A stretch of DNA of 64,000 bases from Anisus vortex. Taxonomy: Eukaryota > Mollusca > Gastropoda > Planorbidae. The DNA lies in assembly GCA_949126835.1 (NCBI GenBank), contig OX421499.1, positions 6,810,026 through 6,874,025 on the forward strand. The letters run 5' to 3'. Positions 1 through 10,538 of the stretch are shown in pieces; position 1 is the stretch's first letter; every line of letters starts with the position of its first letter. A program made the translations under genes and the position numbers. The notes below the pieces were generated by a model, which saw only the letters and a program-made list of their open reading frames with translations, did no database searches and was not told the origin of the DNA.

Positions 1-1
1 A

Positions 2-435
2 GATGCCCTTGAGAGTTTAGATACAAGGCTAAAACATCTTCCGGTAGAAGATAAGGAGAAGATTATTGAGCTGGTACATGAAAATAAGTCAATGTTTACA
101 AATGTTCCCAGGAGGACACATGTAATAGAGCACGATGTAGTGTTAATCAATAGTGCCAGGTCTATTAAACAGCATCCATTTGACCCCATCAGACCTGAGC
201 ATATTAAATTAGATGTAAAGAATATGTTAGAAGATGACATAGGAGAAAAATGTGATAGCAAATGGTCTACACCCTGTGTGATGGTACCAAAAGCCGACCA
301 CACACTGCAGTTTTATAGAGACTTTGGGAAATTAAGTAATTTGACAGAGACCGACTGGTATCCCATTCCCCGTATCATCGACAAGATAGAGACAAGGTCA
401 TAGCTGATACTCTATCTCGGGTACTACATGATTGA
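2..435 (+). pseudogene. Ty3/gypsy pol remnant: start of RT joined to end of RNase H
   Basis: The frame is open from base 2 to the stop at 401-403. It reads as the region before and at the start of a gypsy-type reverse transcriptase: a HVIEHDVVL stretch (the usual 'H.I.T' approach to RT), then STPCVMVPK and FYRDFGKLS, which align with the canonical SP.V.V.K and R.CVDYR.LN blocks, then YPIPRI. The consensus residues are already eroded. From 391 another frame reads DKVIADTLSRVLHD and stops at 433-435, which is the usual end of a gypsy RNase H. About 1 kb of pol, including the YLDD site and the RNase H active site, is therefore missing, with the deletion joint near 386-391. This is a dead copy, cut by the left edge of the window. 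It is not the same lineage member as the element at 27-35 kb, whose matching region differs strongly. Confidence 0.8.
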
Positions 436-2586
436 CTGAATAACCCCATACTTCTTTTTCAGATCATCTCACCTATTCATTAAGAATGTGTCATGATAAC
501 CTATCATTCGTTTGAATTTTGATTATGGAATACCTATAGAATACTTGTATCATACAGAAGTCAAGTCTTTTGAAAGTATTAATAATTCTTATAATCATGT
601 ATAATATTGATGTTCTGATATATTTTAAATTCATTTGATTATGGAAAAGAAATTCCATTTAAATGTTGATGCATGATGCAATAAATATATAATATGCACG
701 TATTTACTTGATATGGATGGATAAAAGTAATTGTCATCACATGCAATTAAGTGGGAAAACTTTGAGATAGTTGATTTATTATCTTGTTTTATTTTAGTTA
801 ATGAATGGAACTAAATAATAATATGTACAATTTTTATCTTAGAAAGAGATGTAATCTTAATTGGTATAAATTAATAGATAATATTGGAAATCTATTGCTA
901 AATTATTATATCATGGTAATAGAATGGGAAAAACTAGTGGATATTCACTATGTTGTATAGGTTGTTATATATTCCATATATCCGGGAATGGAGGGAAACA
1001 AAGGTACCTAAAGGTGTGCACTCATTCAACCCTGAACAATCTTTTATATAAAACTTTTAAATTTGCCAAAAAACGCATAATAGTGGATTACATTTTAATA
1101 TTTAGATTACTGTAGTAATCGTAACTAGAGCGTATTTTCTCCTCATATTTGAGAAAAGGGGAAGTATCATCATCTTAGGTATGAACCCTGTTAATGTCAA
1201 GTCGACACTGTAATTTAAAGGGGAAGTAACCTATAGTTTGATTCGAGTTATGTATTACTTATCTTTTGGTTTGTATATTAGAAGTAAACTGTTGAAAATT
1301 GACAGAGTTTGAGCAATGTTATATTTGTTTAAATAGATTAAGACTTTTTGCAAATTTTTGGTGGAAATCCACACAACTGTACATAGTTAAAATAAGAATG
1401 ACTAGAATATTTTTGAATTATTTGTACTTGTTGAGACATTAGTTAATATTAATACTAACGGTGAAATATTTGTCCATCACGTTATAATCACAATTACCAT
1501 TGGGTAGTGACACTTTTTATAATTTAGTTGTGCCAGTGAGCCATGTTTGCTTAAATTGTCTAATAATCTTCCATTGATTGTTGGTTATTAAAACGATAGT
1601 GTTAAGTACGAAAAATGTACCATGTTGAGTATTACTTGGGTAATTATGGTACATTATTTCTTTCATTGGGTGGGGGCGTGTCATGTATATTGTTTTTCCA
1701 AGAATTGGAACACGCAATGTTTATTCTCCTCTCTCTCTCTTTTCTTACTACACGCGATATTAGGACGTTTAGTAGGAAAACGAAAGGTTCTAGGTAATGC
1801 TGGGATTCTGTGTTGATCTCAAATTCTCAGAGTCTGGGAACGACTCATTATTTAATAGGGGAAGTTCATATCGTTTTGTTATGAGTTTTGTAATGTTACC
1901 ATGATTTTCACCCCTACTGGTAGTGGGTCTGTCCCTTGCACCACTCGGATAGTATTTAATGATTTGTTTTGTCTGAAAGACAGAGAGTTTCAAAATATGT
2001 TCCTTTGAACGTTTGTGTTTGCACTATTTTATTCTAACTGTACATAATAGATATATTGTATATATTGAACATACCACCTGAAATAAACTATCAACAACAG
2101 TTACACTGAAGCTTCTTTGTCAAGTTACTATCCTATTGTGTTGTATACATTACTATAAGATTTATCTACTACCATAATTTACAAGAAAGGAAATGTTGGA
2201 ATACAAATACTGAATTTGTGCCCAGGACTATAAGAAGAGTTCGTGTAATACTGAAACATAAATACTAATAATTAAAGTCTCCCCTAGGACTAACGAGAAT
2301 TATCAGCAAGATCTACACAGCTCTGGCCACAAGGGGATTGTGGACGTAACAATATATAACAGGCAGAAAGCAAATCGATGACAGTTATACATAGATAGAT
2401 GATATTTAAATATGAAGAAATATAGTTGGCCAGACATATAAATATATAGTTACATAGATAATTGAAAGATTTAATAGATACGGATCAATAGATAAATATT
2501 GATAGACATATAGACCGATAGATAGATCAATGAGAGGTGGATATATAGATTATAGATCGATAGATTGCACAAGCTATAATCTAACC
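436..2586. other. AT-rich non-coding stretch, probable 3' part of the gypsy remnant
   Basis: No credible gene is present. Three polypurine-tract-like motifs of the form AGGGGAAGT occur at about 1154-1165, 1217-1228 and 1856-1866, which fits repeated or rearranged retroelement 3' sequence. From about 2385 to 2575 the sequence becomes a loose GATA/TAGA-rich tract. Confidence 0.4.
1889..2105 (+). repeat. Candidate LTR of the gypsy remnant
   Basis: The stretch begins TGTAATGTTAC and ends AACAGTTACA, so it has short inverted TG...CA ends. It carries an AATAAA at 2082-2087 and follows a polypurine-like motif by about 22 bases. No partner LTR is in the window, so the boundaries are inferred. Confidence 0.3.
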
Positions 2587-2936
2587 CAGGGGTCGGGAAC
2601 CTTTTTGTCTGAGAAAGCCATGGATACCACATATTTTCAAAAGTAATTCTGTGAGAGCCATACATAATGTTTAAAACTATAAATTCAAGTAAATGTGTGC
2701 ATTTTGTGTAATTTCAAAACTAAAAGTACAATAATTATGTCTCTGAATTCTTCTGATGAAGAGCTGCAGTAGACTTTAGCTCATTTGTAGAATGAAATAT
2801 TGATATGCAATTATTATGTAGATCAAAAAGTCTAAAAAGAAACATTTTTTAAAATGATCGAACATTTGTCTGCGAGCCAGATGCAGCCATCAAAAGAGCC
2901 ACATCTGGCTCGCGAGCCATGGGTTCCCGGCCCCTG
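2587..2936. mobile_element. Non-autonomous hAT element (350 bp)
   Basis: The left end is CAGGGGTCGGGAACC and the right end is GGTTCCCGGCCCCTG, a near-perfect terminal inverted repeat of the hAT type. Flanking 8-mers ATCTAACC and CTCCAACC match at 6 of 8 positions, as an aged 8-bp target duplication would. The interior repeats GAGCCA/TGGCTC motifs and has no ORF. Confidence 0.85.
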
Positions 2937-3079
2937 CTCCAACCTAAACCTTAAGCGCAGTCTCATACCTCCCTAACCCCCATTTCCCACTTTTCGGAAA
3001 TAGAATTGGGAATGGACATGTTGTCCTTATAGTGTGACTATAAATAGAGCTGACCTCAACATGTTCTGTTTGTTTTCAG

Positions 3080-3136
3080 ACCTGGCGGAAGTACGATGAA
3101 GATCACAGTGGCTACATTGAGGCTGACGAGCTAAAG
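3080..3136 (+). CDS. Cbp53E-like: Calbindin-32/calretinin-like gene, exon with EF-hand 3
   Basis: The exon lies between a TTTTCAG acceptor and a GGTATT donor and encodes 19 residues from TWRKYDEDHSGYIEADELK. It holds a whole EF-hand loop: D1, D3, S5, Y7, I8, E9 and E12 are all in canonical places. The block aligns with EF3 of calretinin and Drosophila calbindin-32, where WRKYD and SGYIEANELK are hallmarks. The exon starts and ends in phase 0 and joins in frame to 4497-4574. These proteins are cytosolic calcium buffers and sensors, found mostly in neurons. EF1, EF2 and the start codon must lie upstream of the window. The gene symbol is by family resemblance only. Confidence 0.92.
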
Positions 3137-3139
3137 GTA

Positions 3140-3215
3140 TTGCAACATTGTACAATTGCAACGTTGTAAAATTGCAACATTGTAAAATTGCAACATTGCA
3201 CCATTGTAACATGAA
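3140..3215. repeat. Short tandem repeat at the 5' splice site
   Basis: Right after the donor of the EF3 exon, about four copies of a 17-18-bp unit containing TTGCAACATTGTAAAA follow one another. TTGCAA is itself a palindrome. The array starts only 4 bases inside the intron. Confidence 0.75.
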
Positions 3216-3837
3216 TGCCATGTAACGAAAGACTACTTTTCGGAATTCTCTATTCTCTTTTGTACTGTTCACTTCCGTTTTATTTAATCCTTATGAAATC
3301 CTCAATGAAAAATTAGAATCGAAAGTTGTATACAGCGGAAACGTTTAGGCAAACGTAGGATCGTAGTAGTCTTTAAGACAGCGTTTTTGGAAACGCACGG
3401 AAAAATAACATATAAGCTCTAAAAAAAGAGTAAGCGGTCCATCTTATTATAGTCTTTGGCGAATTTAATAATTGGTGCAACTCAATATATATTTTGGCAA
3501 ATCTAACAGTTAGATGGAACACATACTACTCCCAACTCCATCCCCAATTCTATAGTCGTCAAATCCCACCAAAATGAGATGATAATGTGAGCTTTTCCGT
3601 GCGAATAAATTGTATAGTTTCTAGTCCATAGCTTTTTACGTATAAAGGATACTTGAAGAAAGAATAAGAGAATGGTATTATAAATTAGTATTTTCATAAT
3701 GAATGACAACAGAGTTCTTATAATATAATGGGACAATAAAGTAGAAAAACCAACAGCTACATTACAAACAATGGAAAACGTATCTCAGTCAGACCGATTT
3801 GGACTATAATGCCTGTTCACAAGTTTCCATTATTTAA

Positions 3838-4325
3838 GGGGATTGTGTGGTCAGCACCATGCCCAGCCGCCTTTAATTTGCCGCGACTAAAATCTGGTAA
3901 CTGTTAGAGCTGGGGGGACACCTTCCAGATCCGGGAACTAATGGGCCGTATTGCTGCTGAGAGTTAACACCCTTGCCCCTTATACAAGTCAATCGTATAT
4001 ACCGTAATTGTAAGGATTGCAGCTGAGAGTTAACACCCTTGCCCCTTATACAAGTCAATCTTATATACCGTAATTGTAAGGATTGCTGCTGAGAGTTAAC
4101 ACCCTTGCCCCTTATACAAGTCAATCTTATATACCGTAATTGTAAGGATCGCTGCTGAGAGTTAACACCCTTGCCCCTTATACAAGTCAATCTTATATAC
4201 CGTAATTGTAAAACGGGCAAGGGTGTTAACTCTCAGCAGCAAAATGGCCCATTCTAATTCTAACCGTCAACATGATCCAAACCCGGGATCTTCGCTACGC
4301 TAGCCGAGCGCTACCACTAGGCCAC
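3838..4325 (-). mobile_element. tRNA-derived SINE (family 1), split by a nested MITE
   Basis: The left part (3838-3940) matches the body of the SINE seen complete at 61914-62180 (GTGTGGTCAGCACCATGCCCAGCCG). The right part (4253-4325), read on the minus strand, gives a tRNA-like head GTGGCCTAGTGGTAGCG with a B-box-like GGTTTGGATC. The two parts are separated by the inverted-repeat element at 3941-4252. Confidence 0.7.
3941..4252. mobile_element. MITE with long terminal inverted repeats and an internal 66-bp tandem array
   Basis: About 38 bases at the left end (ATGGGCCGTATTGCTGCTGA and on) are repeated inverted at the right end (to GCAGCAAAATGGCCCAT). Between them lie about four copies of a 66-bp unit that each begin with the terminal GCTGAGAGTTAACACCCTTG block. 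The long open frame on the minus strand here is only the tandem array read in phase (22 residues per unit), not a gene. Confidence 0.75.
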
Positions 4326-4496
4326 AGAGAGAGAATTAATATTTTATTCAATAGGTTTATTTTTCCATTGATGAATGAACAATTTTATTCCAGTTTGATC
4401 TGAAATCGTGTTTTTATAGTACGTGACCCCATGTGCCTCTGATTTTGACACCCTTTTTATTCTAAAGATAATGTCTTGTTTTGTATTGACTTCCAG

Positions 4497-4574
4497 CACT
4501 TCCTGAAAGATTTGTTGAAATCCTTTGAGAGAACCGTCACAGAGGAACAGCTGATCACATACGCAGATACTATG
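4497..4574 (+). CDS. Cbp53E-like: Calbindin-32-like gene, exon linking EF3 and EF4
   Basis: The exon follows a TTCCAG acceptor and ends at ATG|GTGAGT, a strong donor. It encodes 26 residues beginning HFLKDLLKSFER and ending LITYADTM. This is the exiting helix of EF3, the linker and the entering helix of EF4, and matches the GFLSDLLKKA...LQEYTQTIL stretch of calretinin. It is phase 0 at both ends, so EF3 and this block join without a split codon. Identification rests on the in-frame join with its neighbours as well as on its own sequence. Confidence 0.9.
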
Positions 4575-5502
4575 GTGAGTAGATGTCACGTGGCAATGCT
4601 TGCCTCCACCACCCACGACTACGGGCTTCTGTAGAGCCGAGAATTCAAATTTTCAGTTCTGTTTAGATCACGAAGTTAATGTTTTAGGAAGGGGGGGGGG
4701 GTATTTCCTGCAAACAAATATCAGCCCTTGTCTTATTGGTCCTCAAGACATTTACAACTAAAAAACCTAGATCTATAATATTATAATATATCGATTCAAG
4801 CTATCTACTCTACTTATTTAATGCGTTCTTTCAAATTACTAAATTTATTTTAATACTATAAGAAAGAGTCGTAAATTCACACGAAAGCCATAATATGAAT
4901 GTTACGGTCACATAAAGGGCACTCATTTATTTTAGATCCGTGTTTTATAATCAGTTAGTTTATTCAGTGTGAAATGTTGCTGGCGAATCTAGAAATAAGC
5001 AATCTGCGACCCCAAAAAACGAGGTTATTAATTTTGTTAAATTATTTTCCATAATATCGCAAGAAAAGGAATTAAAGATGTTTCTACTTTGTACTATTGA
5101 ATCCAAAGATTATAATATCGTGAAAGGCTCACGAGAAGGAATCGTGGGCAAGACAAAACATAACATTACGTCTGATATCCATAGTCTAATGTGTGCTAAA
5201 CGTAACTAGACCGGTGTCACGCGTAAAAAATATGTATAAATCATACTATATATCATATATATCATATATCATATAAATCATACTATAGCATATAATTCAT
5301 CTGTCTTTATTATTATAAAATCAAATTTGAATAATTAATAAATAAAAGTAGGGAATAAAGGGGATTCCATTTCTCTTCAATTTTCATGGACGTGTTGTTG
5401 AGATTTGACACCTATCCTATTTTTATTCTCAGCGTGATGGCTTTTGAAACTTATTTTTTATCATATCATATCATATTTCATATATCATATCATATATATA
5501 AT
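4575..5502. other. Intron sequence, AT-rich, no gene
   Basis: A run of ten Gs sits near 4690-4699. From 5240 to 5290 and 5455 to 5500 there are imperfect ATCATAT repeats. Nothing else was recognised. Confidence 0.6.
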
Positions 5503-6153
5503 TCTCAAAAGGTGTATGTATGTGGGTATATGTGTTTGTTTGCGCATACCGCATAATCTTATTTAATACTGGATAGAATGAAATGAAATTTGCTACAAAT
5601 ATTCCTTGCGTTACTGCGGTGACACTGTCTAGGATTTAAAAAAAAAGGACCGCAGCGGTAAGTTTGGTCAAATAACGCGAATAAAAAGACAAATTTCGGT
5701 TTCACGTTGAAAATGCCGGTTCGACTTTTTATTATTATTCGATCGATCGCGCAAATAATAAAAAATAAAAAAAGGTGCGGCGAGGTTGCGCAGGAAAAGT
5801 TGGCTGTTTTTTTTATGACGTCATCAAATTTTGCGTTTTCATTTTAAATTAATTTTGTTTCAATGTTTGCTAATGTACTTTATGAATGAATTCAACAAAA
5901 TATATTCACGTTTTAATTTGTGTGCTGATTTGTAGCGGGCAATTTTTTAATTGTTTTAATGGGTAATGGTTTTAATGGGTAATTTATTTTTGTAGCGGGC
6001 AAATAGAAAATTCCTTCATGTTTAAATCCGTGTCGTATACGAAACATAAATTTGTAGTTGTTGCGGGCAATCTCATTATAACTGCTTGAGTAGTTAGAGT
6101 GTATGTAAACATAAGTTTTAGCCGGTTTGGAGTACCGGGCACATACCTGCTAG
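5503..6153 (+). mobile_element. Non-autonomous Helitron-like element
   Basis: The left end is TCTCAAAAGGTGTATGTATG. It is followed by the TGTTTGTTTGCGCATACCGC and GGATAGAATGAAATGAAATT blocks that are usual in animal Helitron 5' regions. The right end has an imperfect GC hairpin (GCCGGT...ACCGGGC, 6121-6140) followed 10 bases later by CTAG at 6150-6153 and a T, the CTRR-T terminus of Helitrons. There is no terminal inverted repeat and no target duplication, as expected. No Rep/helicase is encoded. Confidence 0.6.
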
Positions 6154-6238
6154 TATATTATATAGATTATATTTCCAAACTATTAAAGATTTTATAACAA
6201 CGAATTGTTTCTTTTATTTTTAACCTTGTGTCTCACAG

Positions 6239-6294
6239 CTCCAGCTTTTTGACAGAAACAAAGATGGCAAACTTCAACTCAGTGAGATGGCCAA
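6239..6294 (+). CDS. Cbp53E-like: Calbindin-32-like gene, exon with EF-hand 4
   Basis: After a CTCACAG acceptor the exon reads LQLFDRNKDGKLQLSEMA plus two bases (AA) of a split codon. The EF loop has D1, N3, D5, K7, L8, Q9 and E12, a complete calcium site. The donor must be AA|GTAGGT: the next possible GT would leave an in-frame TAG. The split codon is completed by the A at 7245 to give lysine. This phase-2 join followed by LLPVKENFLL reproduces the SEM.RLLPVQENFLL stretch that is nearly invariant in calretinins and calbindins, which fixes the splice choice. Confidence 0.92.
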
Positions 6295-6579
6295 GTAGGT
6301 CAAATTTATCTATTGTGTTTTGTTCATGTTTTTAGTAAATTGTCATATTATTATGTGCGCGTGTTTTGTATTTGTTTTTTTACAGTCATAAACAGACCAA
6401 GCAACAGCATTGTTATGCGTTGTTTTTAATTACTTGGAGAATTGATTGATTACTATTATTTAAAAAAAGCCTGATCATATCACTCCAGTTGTGATCTCAA
6501 TTGGCTCCCTTTGAAGAAGCGCATTCATCACTAAAATTGTGTCCCTTAGAAACGGATACATGGATGACACTTACACTTT

Positions 6580-6930
6580 CTTACCTTCAGGAAATCATAC
6601 CAAAGCAAGCGCCATAATAGGAGCAGTTCCTCAACACAGCCACTTCTGAGAAGCCCCAGTGTGGGTGGACATAAAAAGGAGTCTTTTGGGGTGCGCTCGT
6701 TTAAATCTGTTCCGCCATCTATATGAAACAGCTTGCCTCTGAGAGAATCTGAGACAAAAGACTTTTTATAAATACAAAAGAGTTTAAAGACCTTTCTCTT
6801 AAGCACATGTTGTGTGCCTTATCTAACCCTACATCTGCTACAGCAATTTTTACAAAGAGCGAACTGGGCATATTACATGTAATAATAGCTAAGAAAGATG
6901 CAATATATAAATAACTGTCATCATTAACAG
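6580..6930 (+). pseudogene. LINE ORF2 C-terminus and 3' tail, decayed
   Basis: The plus strand reads PSVGGHKKESFGVRSFKSV, then a stop where tryptophan is expected, then NSLPLRESE. This is the common 'G.RSF...P.LWNSLP' end of CR1/L2-like non-LTR retrotransposons. It resembles the copy at 8402-8740, which keeps the HKKEF and PSIWN blocks. The tail ends in a GCAATATATAAAT motif. Confidence 0.7.
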
Positions 6931-7244
6931 CAACACTAGTTTTATTATACCGTATAGTCAACGAAAACACCCAGTTTCATATTTTCAGAGCCCAAAAGTA
7001 ATTTTACTTAACAGAGACAATTGCAGCTGTAGCTAGAAACATTTTTTCTTGATTAAGTTATTATTATCGATGGGCCAGCAAGACTTTGTGACACAGTAAT
7101 GTCACCAGAAGATACAATTTTGACCTCTGCTTGGAACTATTGATCAAAATGATTAAACCATTGTCTAAACCTGAACAAGCTTACTTTATTACTTCACAGT
7201 AAACTTACTTTTCCTTTTAACTATTACATTTTCTTTCCTCCCAG

Positions 7245-7290
7245 ACTACTTCCGGTCAAGGAAAACTTTCTCCTACGGCCAATTTTCAAG
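7245..7290 (+). CDS. Cbp53E-like: Calbindin-32-like gene, exon after EF4
   Basis: The acceptor is CTCCCAG; the exon supplies the last base of the split lysine codon and then LLPVKENFLLRPIFK, ending at AAG|GTATTA in phase 0. LLPVxENFLL is a signature of the calbindin/calretinin/secretagogin family, in the linker between EF4 and EF5. The next coding exon recognised is at 45242, so the intron that follows is about 37.95 kb, against 0.95-2.2 kb for the other complete introns. Confidence 0.93.
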
Positions 7291-7789
7291 GTATTATTTT
7301 CTCTATCAGTAATGCTTATGTTAAAAAATAGTGAAGAAATGTAAATATTTTTATTAGACATAGCGCTTTGTTGATGTTTTACTTGGTTATGACTTGAAAT
7401 AATTAGCTAGGATTTGAGTGTAGTTACATTTTCTTGTGCTAAATGAAACCCTAAAATTTTCCTTTGAATGAAAGTCTGTTATTTGTATAAATGGCATGTG
7501 TGTCGTTTCCACTTTGGATGTTGTAAAAATTGTTGTGGCAATTGGTCTTAAGCCGAGTTTTTTGCATAACAAATGTTAATACATTGTATGTAAAATGTTT
7601 TGATGTGCGATCTCTTATGGCATTTTCTAAACTGATTCTACTTTAAAAATATGTATAACATTTTGTAAACATTTGATATATGTGAGAGAAACAAAAATGT
7701 ATGCTTATTTCTAAAAGCGATAACAGCTATCGAAATTTAGTTAAAAAGAATAGAAATCACTTAATTAAAAAAAAAATATATCTATCACC
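7291..7789. other. Start of the 38-kb intron, no gene
   Basis: AT-rich sequence. No repeat family or coding signal was recognised. Confidence 0.6.
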
Positions 7790-8000
7790 TCACGTCATGC
7801 CGCACTGCTTCATTTCTTCCTCGCACGATCTGCTCCAGGTTATCCTGGGCCTGCCGGCTTCTCTTTGGCCCTGTGGGTTCCATTGGTGAGCTATTGTCTC
7901 GTGATGTCTTCGGATGGCTTTCTGAGAGAGTGGCCGATCCATCTCCATTTCCGTCTAGCTATCTGTTGGCTGATGAAGTTTTGTTCTGTCATCTGCCACA
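7790..8000 (-). pseudogene. RTE-type LINE reverse-transcriptase tail, decayed
   Basis: The minus strand reads RRKWRWIGHSLRKPSEDITR, then, after frame damage, WNPQGQREAGRPRITW. The W.W.GH.LR ... GKR.RGRP pattern is the C-terminal tail of a large non-LTR retrotransposon group. The copy has stop codons and a frameshift. A short CA repeat follows at 7998-8012. Confidence 0.75.
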
Positions 8001-8314
8001 CACACACACACAAAATGAAGAGTGACCAAATGCTTGGATATTTTCTATCCCAGTTTTATTAACTATATCAAATTCTAAAATAGTCTAGGTTCGTTTCACA
8101 AAACCCCTTGAGTTAAAAGTGAATCAGTTTATGGACGTAGACAGTAGGTATTTTGGTTTTCTTATTCCGCATGCAATGACTCTTTTATTTACGAGTAAGA
8201 CTAATAGCTTGAAGACGTAAGGGGAGTTCTAAGTTAACTATATTTAGGAAGTCTAAAAGCCCAACATCATTTGAAATAAGTAGAGTAAATAGAGGGGTAT
8301 GGTAGTGAGTAGTA

Positions 8315-8922
8315 CTAAAGTAACCGGCGGACCAAAATGATCATAGGGCCGGTGAAGCGGCGTTCACCAGTTTCTGTGACAACGGCATACGAACGGATGT
8401 ATAAATGGCACTGCTCCTTCCTACCTTCAAGAACAGGTATCAAATTACGATCCATCAAGGGAACTGCGCTCTTCATCACAGTCACGCCTTAAAATTCCCA
8501 GTGTGGATTCACACAAAAAGGAGTTCCGTGGAGTGTACTTATTTGCATCTGTGGCGCCTTCTATATGGAACATATTATCTCAGATTCTCTTAAAAAAGCT
8601 TAAAGAAATTTCTCTTTGGCTAGTGGCTGTGTGCGTTACATACAAATACAACTGCCACTGCAATTTGTTCCAAAAGCGCACTGAGCATGCTAAATTTAAT
8701 AGCGTTGATAGAAGCGCTATATACATTGACATTATTTTTATGTGTGGCCAGCACAATGCTCAAATGCTTTTACTTTACCCCAACTAATGTCAGGTACCCA
8801 TCAGAGCTGGGTAGACTCAAGACAGCCTTGAATCCAGGGGAAAATCCTAGCCTTTACCCGAATTCCAACCCAGGACCCTAGGTACGCCAATCGAACGCGC
8901 TACCGCCAGTGCCACCGTGCCC
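8315..8922 (-). mobile_element. tRNA-derived SINE (family 1), interrupted by a LINE tail
   Basis: The SINE tail and body occupy 8315-8401 (GGACCAAAATGATCATAGGG...GGCATACGA). The body resumes at 8741 (TGTGGCCAGCACAATGC) and ends with the tRNA-like head on the minus strand (GGTGGCACTGGCGGTAGCGC, 8895-8915). The gap of about 340 bp is a LINE fragment. Confidence 0.8.
8402..8740 (+). pseudogene. LINE C-terminus and 3' tail nested in the SINE
   Basis: The plus strand reads HKKEFRGVYLF then SVAPSIWNILS, the same end-of-ORF2 motif as at 6580-6930 but with the tryptophan kept. The 3' tail ends AGCGCTATATACATTGACAT followed by ATT-rich sequence. Confidence 0.65.
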
Positions 8923-9164
8923 CATATGAGAGGTGGTGAGGGCCGGAAAAAGTTCAGCCCCTTCCCTTGCCCTTCTGGCAAAACAAATCCTGTTTCACTC
9001 TTGTTCGTTTGACAACATGGTTATTCGCATCCATCTGATATCTGTTTCGTTAGAACTTCTGCATCTTAACTGTTCTTTACGTAGAATGAACCTAACGATA
9101 AACATACATTGTCATGCTTTAGTAGCTGTAGAGGAAATATAGAATTCGCTTGATTTATACTATT

Positions 9165-10190
9165 TCTCATCCTACTAACTATTTCTCATTCTAAAAACAA
9201 GTTCTCATTCTAAGAACTATTTCTCATCCTACTAACTATTTCTCATTCTAAAAACAAGTTCTCATTCTAAGAACTATTTCTCATTCAAAAAACAATTTCT
9301 CATTCTAAGAACTATTTCTCATCCTACTAACTATTTCTAATTCTAAAAACAAGTTCTCATTCTAAGAAATATTTCTCATCCTACTAACTATTTCTCATTC
9401 TAAAAACAAGTTCTCATTCTAAGAACTATTTCTCATCCTACTAACTATTTCTTATTCTAAAAACAAGTTCTCATTCTAAGAACTATTTCTCATTCTAAAA
9501 AAAAATTCTCATTCTAAGAACTATTTCTCATCCTACTAAGTATTTCTCATTCTAAAAACAAGTTCTCATTCTAAGTACTATTTCTCATTCTAAAAACAAT
9601 TTCTCATTCTAAGAACTATTTCTCATCCTATTAACTATTTCTTATTCTAAAAACAAGTTATCATTTTAAGAACTTTTTCTCATCCTACTAACTATTTCTC
9701 ATTCTAAAAACAAGTTCTCATTCTAAGAACTATTTCTCATTCTAAAAATAATTTCTCATTCTAAGAACTATTTCTCATCCTACTAACTATTTCTCATTCT
9801 AAAAACCAGTTCTCATTATAAGAACTATTTCTTATCCTACTAACTATTTCTCATTCTAAAAACCAGTTCTCATTATAAGAACTATTTCTTATCCTACTAA
9901 CTATTTCTTATTCTAAAAAGCAGTTCTTATTCTAAGAACTATTTCTCATCCTACTAGCTATTTCTCATTCTAAAAACCAGTTCTCATTCTAAGAACTATT
10001 TTCGATTCTAAAAACAATTTCTCATTCTAAGAACTATTTCTCATCCTTTTTAACTATTTCTCATCCTTTTTAACTATTTCTCATTCTAAATAAACAAGTT
10101 CTCACTCTAAAAACAATTTATCATTCTAAGAACTATTTCTCATCCTACTAACTATTTCTCTTTCTAATAACTATTCCTTTTTCTAAGAAC
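9165..10190. repeat. Minisatellite of 19-bp units arranged as 57-bp trimers (about 1 kb)
   Basis: The basic 19-bp unit is CTATTTCTCATTCTAAAAA and its variants. Three variants alternate (…CTAAAAA, CAAGTTCTCATTCTAAGAA, CTATTTCTCATCCTACTAA), giving a 57-bp higher-order period with local expansions and contractions across about 18 trimers. Confidence 0.85.
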
Positions 10191-10538
10191 ATGACCTCGC
10201 CAATAAATTCCTGCGTTTGCAGTAGGCCTAATTCCCAAAGTAACGGATTGTATATTTCTACGGTTCAAATGATATTTTTTTTTTTTGCACTTAGTAGTCA
10301 AAATTGTTTTGATTTTGGAGCCATTTTTCAATATGAAAATTATTAACTACAATCTTACTGTAGATAAAAGACAACGAATATCCACCCCCTTGTTCAATGT
10401 TTTTATTGCTTTGATAGTATAGTCCCCCATGACAAATGTCCAAATTTGCTTTTTCCAATGAAGCAGACTTATGAATATAACTTAAATGATTTTGAAAGGC
10501 ATTTTAAAGCTTTTTTGAAAATTTTAGCCACTCTAGAC
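10191..10538. other. Intron sequence, no gene
   Basis: AT-rich sequence flanking the hAT insertion. No feature was recognised. Confidence 0.55.

Noticed and set aside
3873..4220. A 115-codon frame with a repeated 22-residue unit
   Set aside because: It is the minus strand of the 66-bp tandem array inside a MITE.
6295..6300. Donor at AAGTAG|GT for the EF4 exon
   Set aside because: It would include an in-frame TAG; AA|GTAGGT joins to 7245 and restores the conserved LLPVxENFLL linker.
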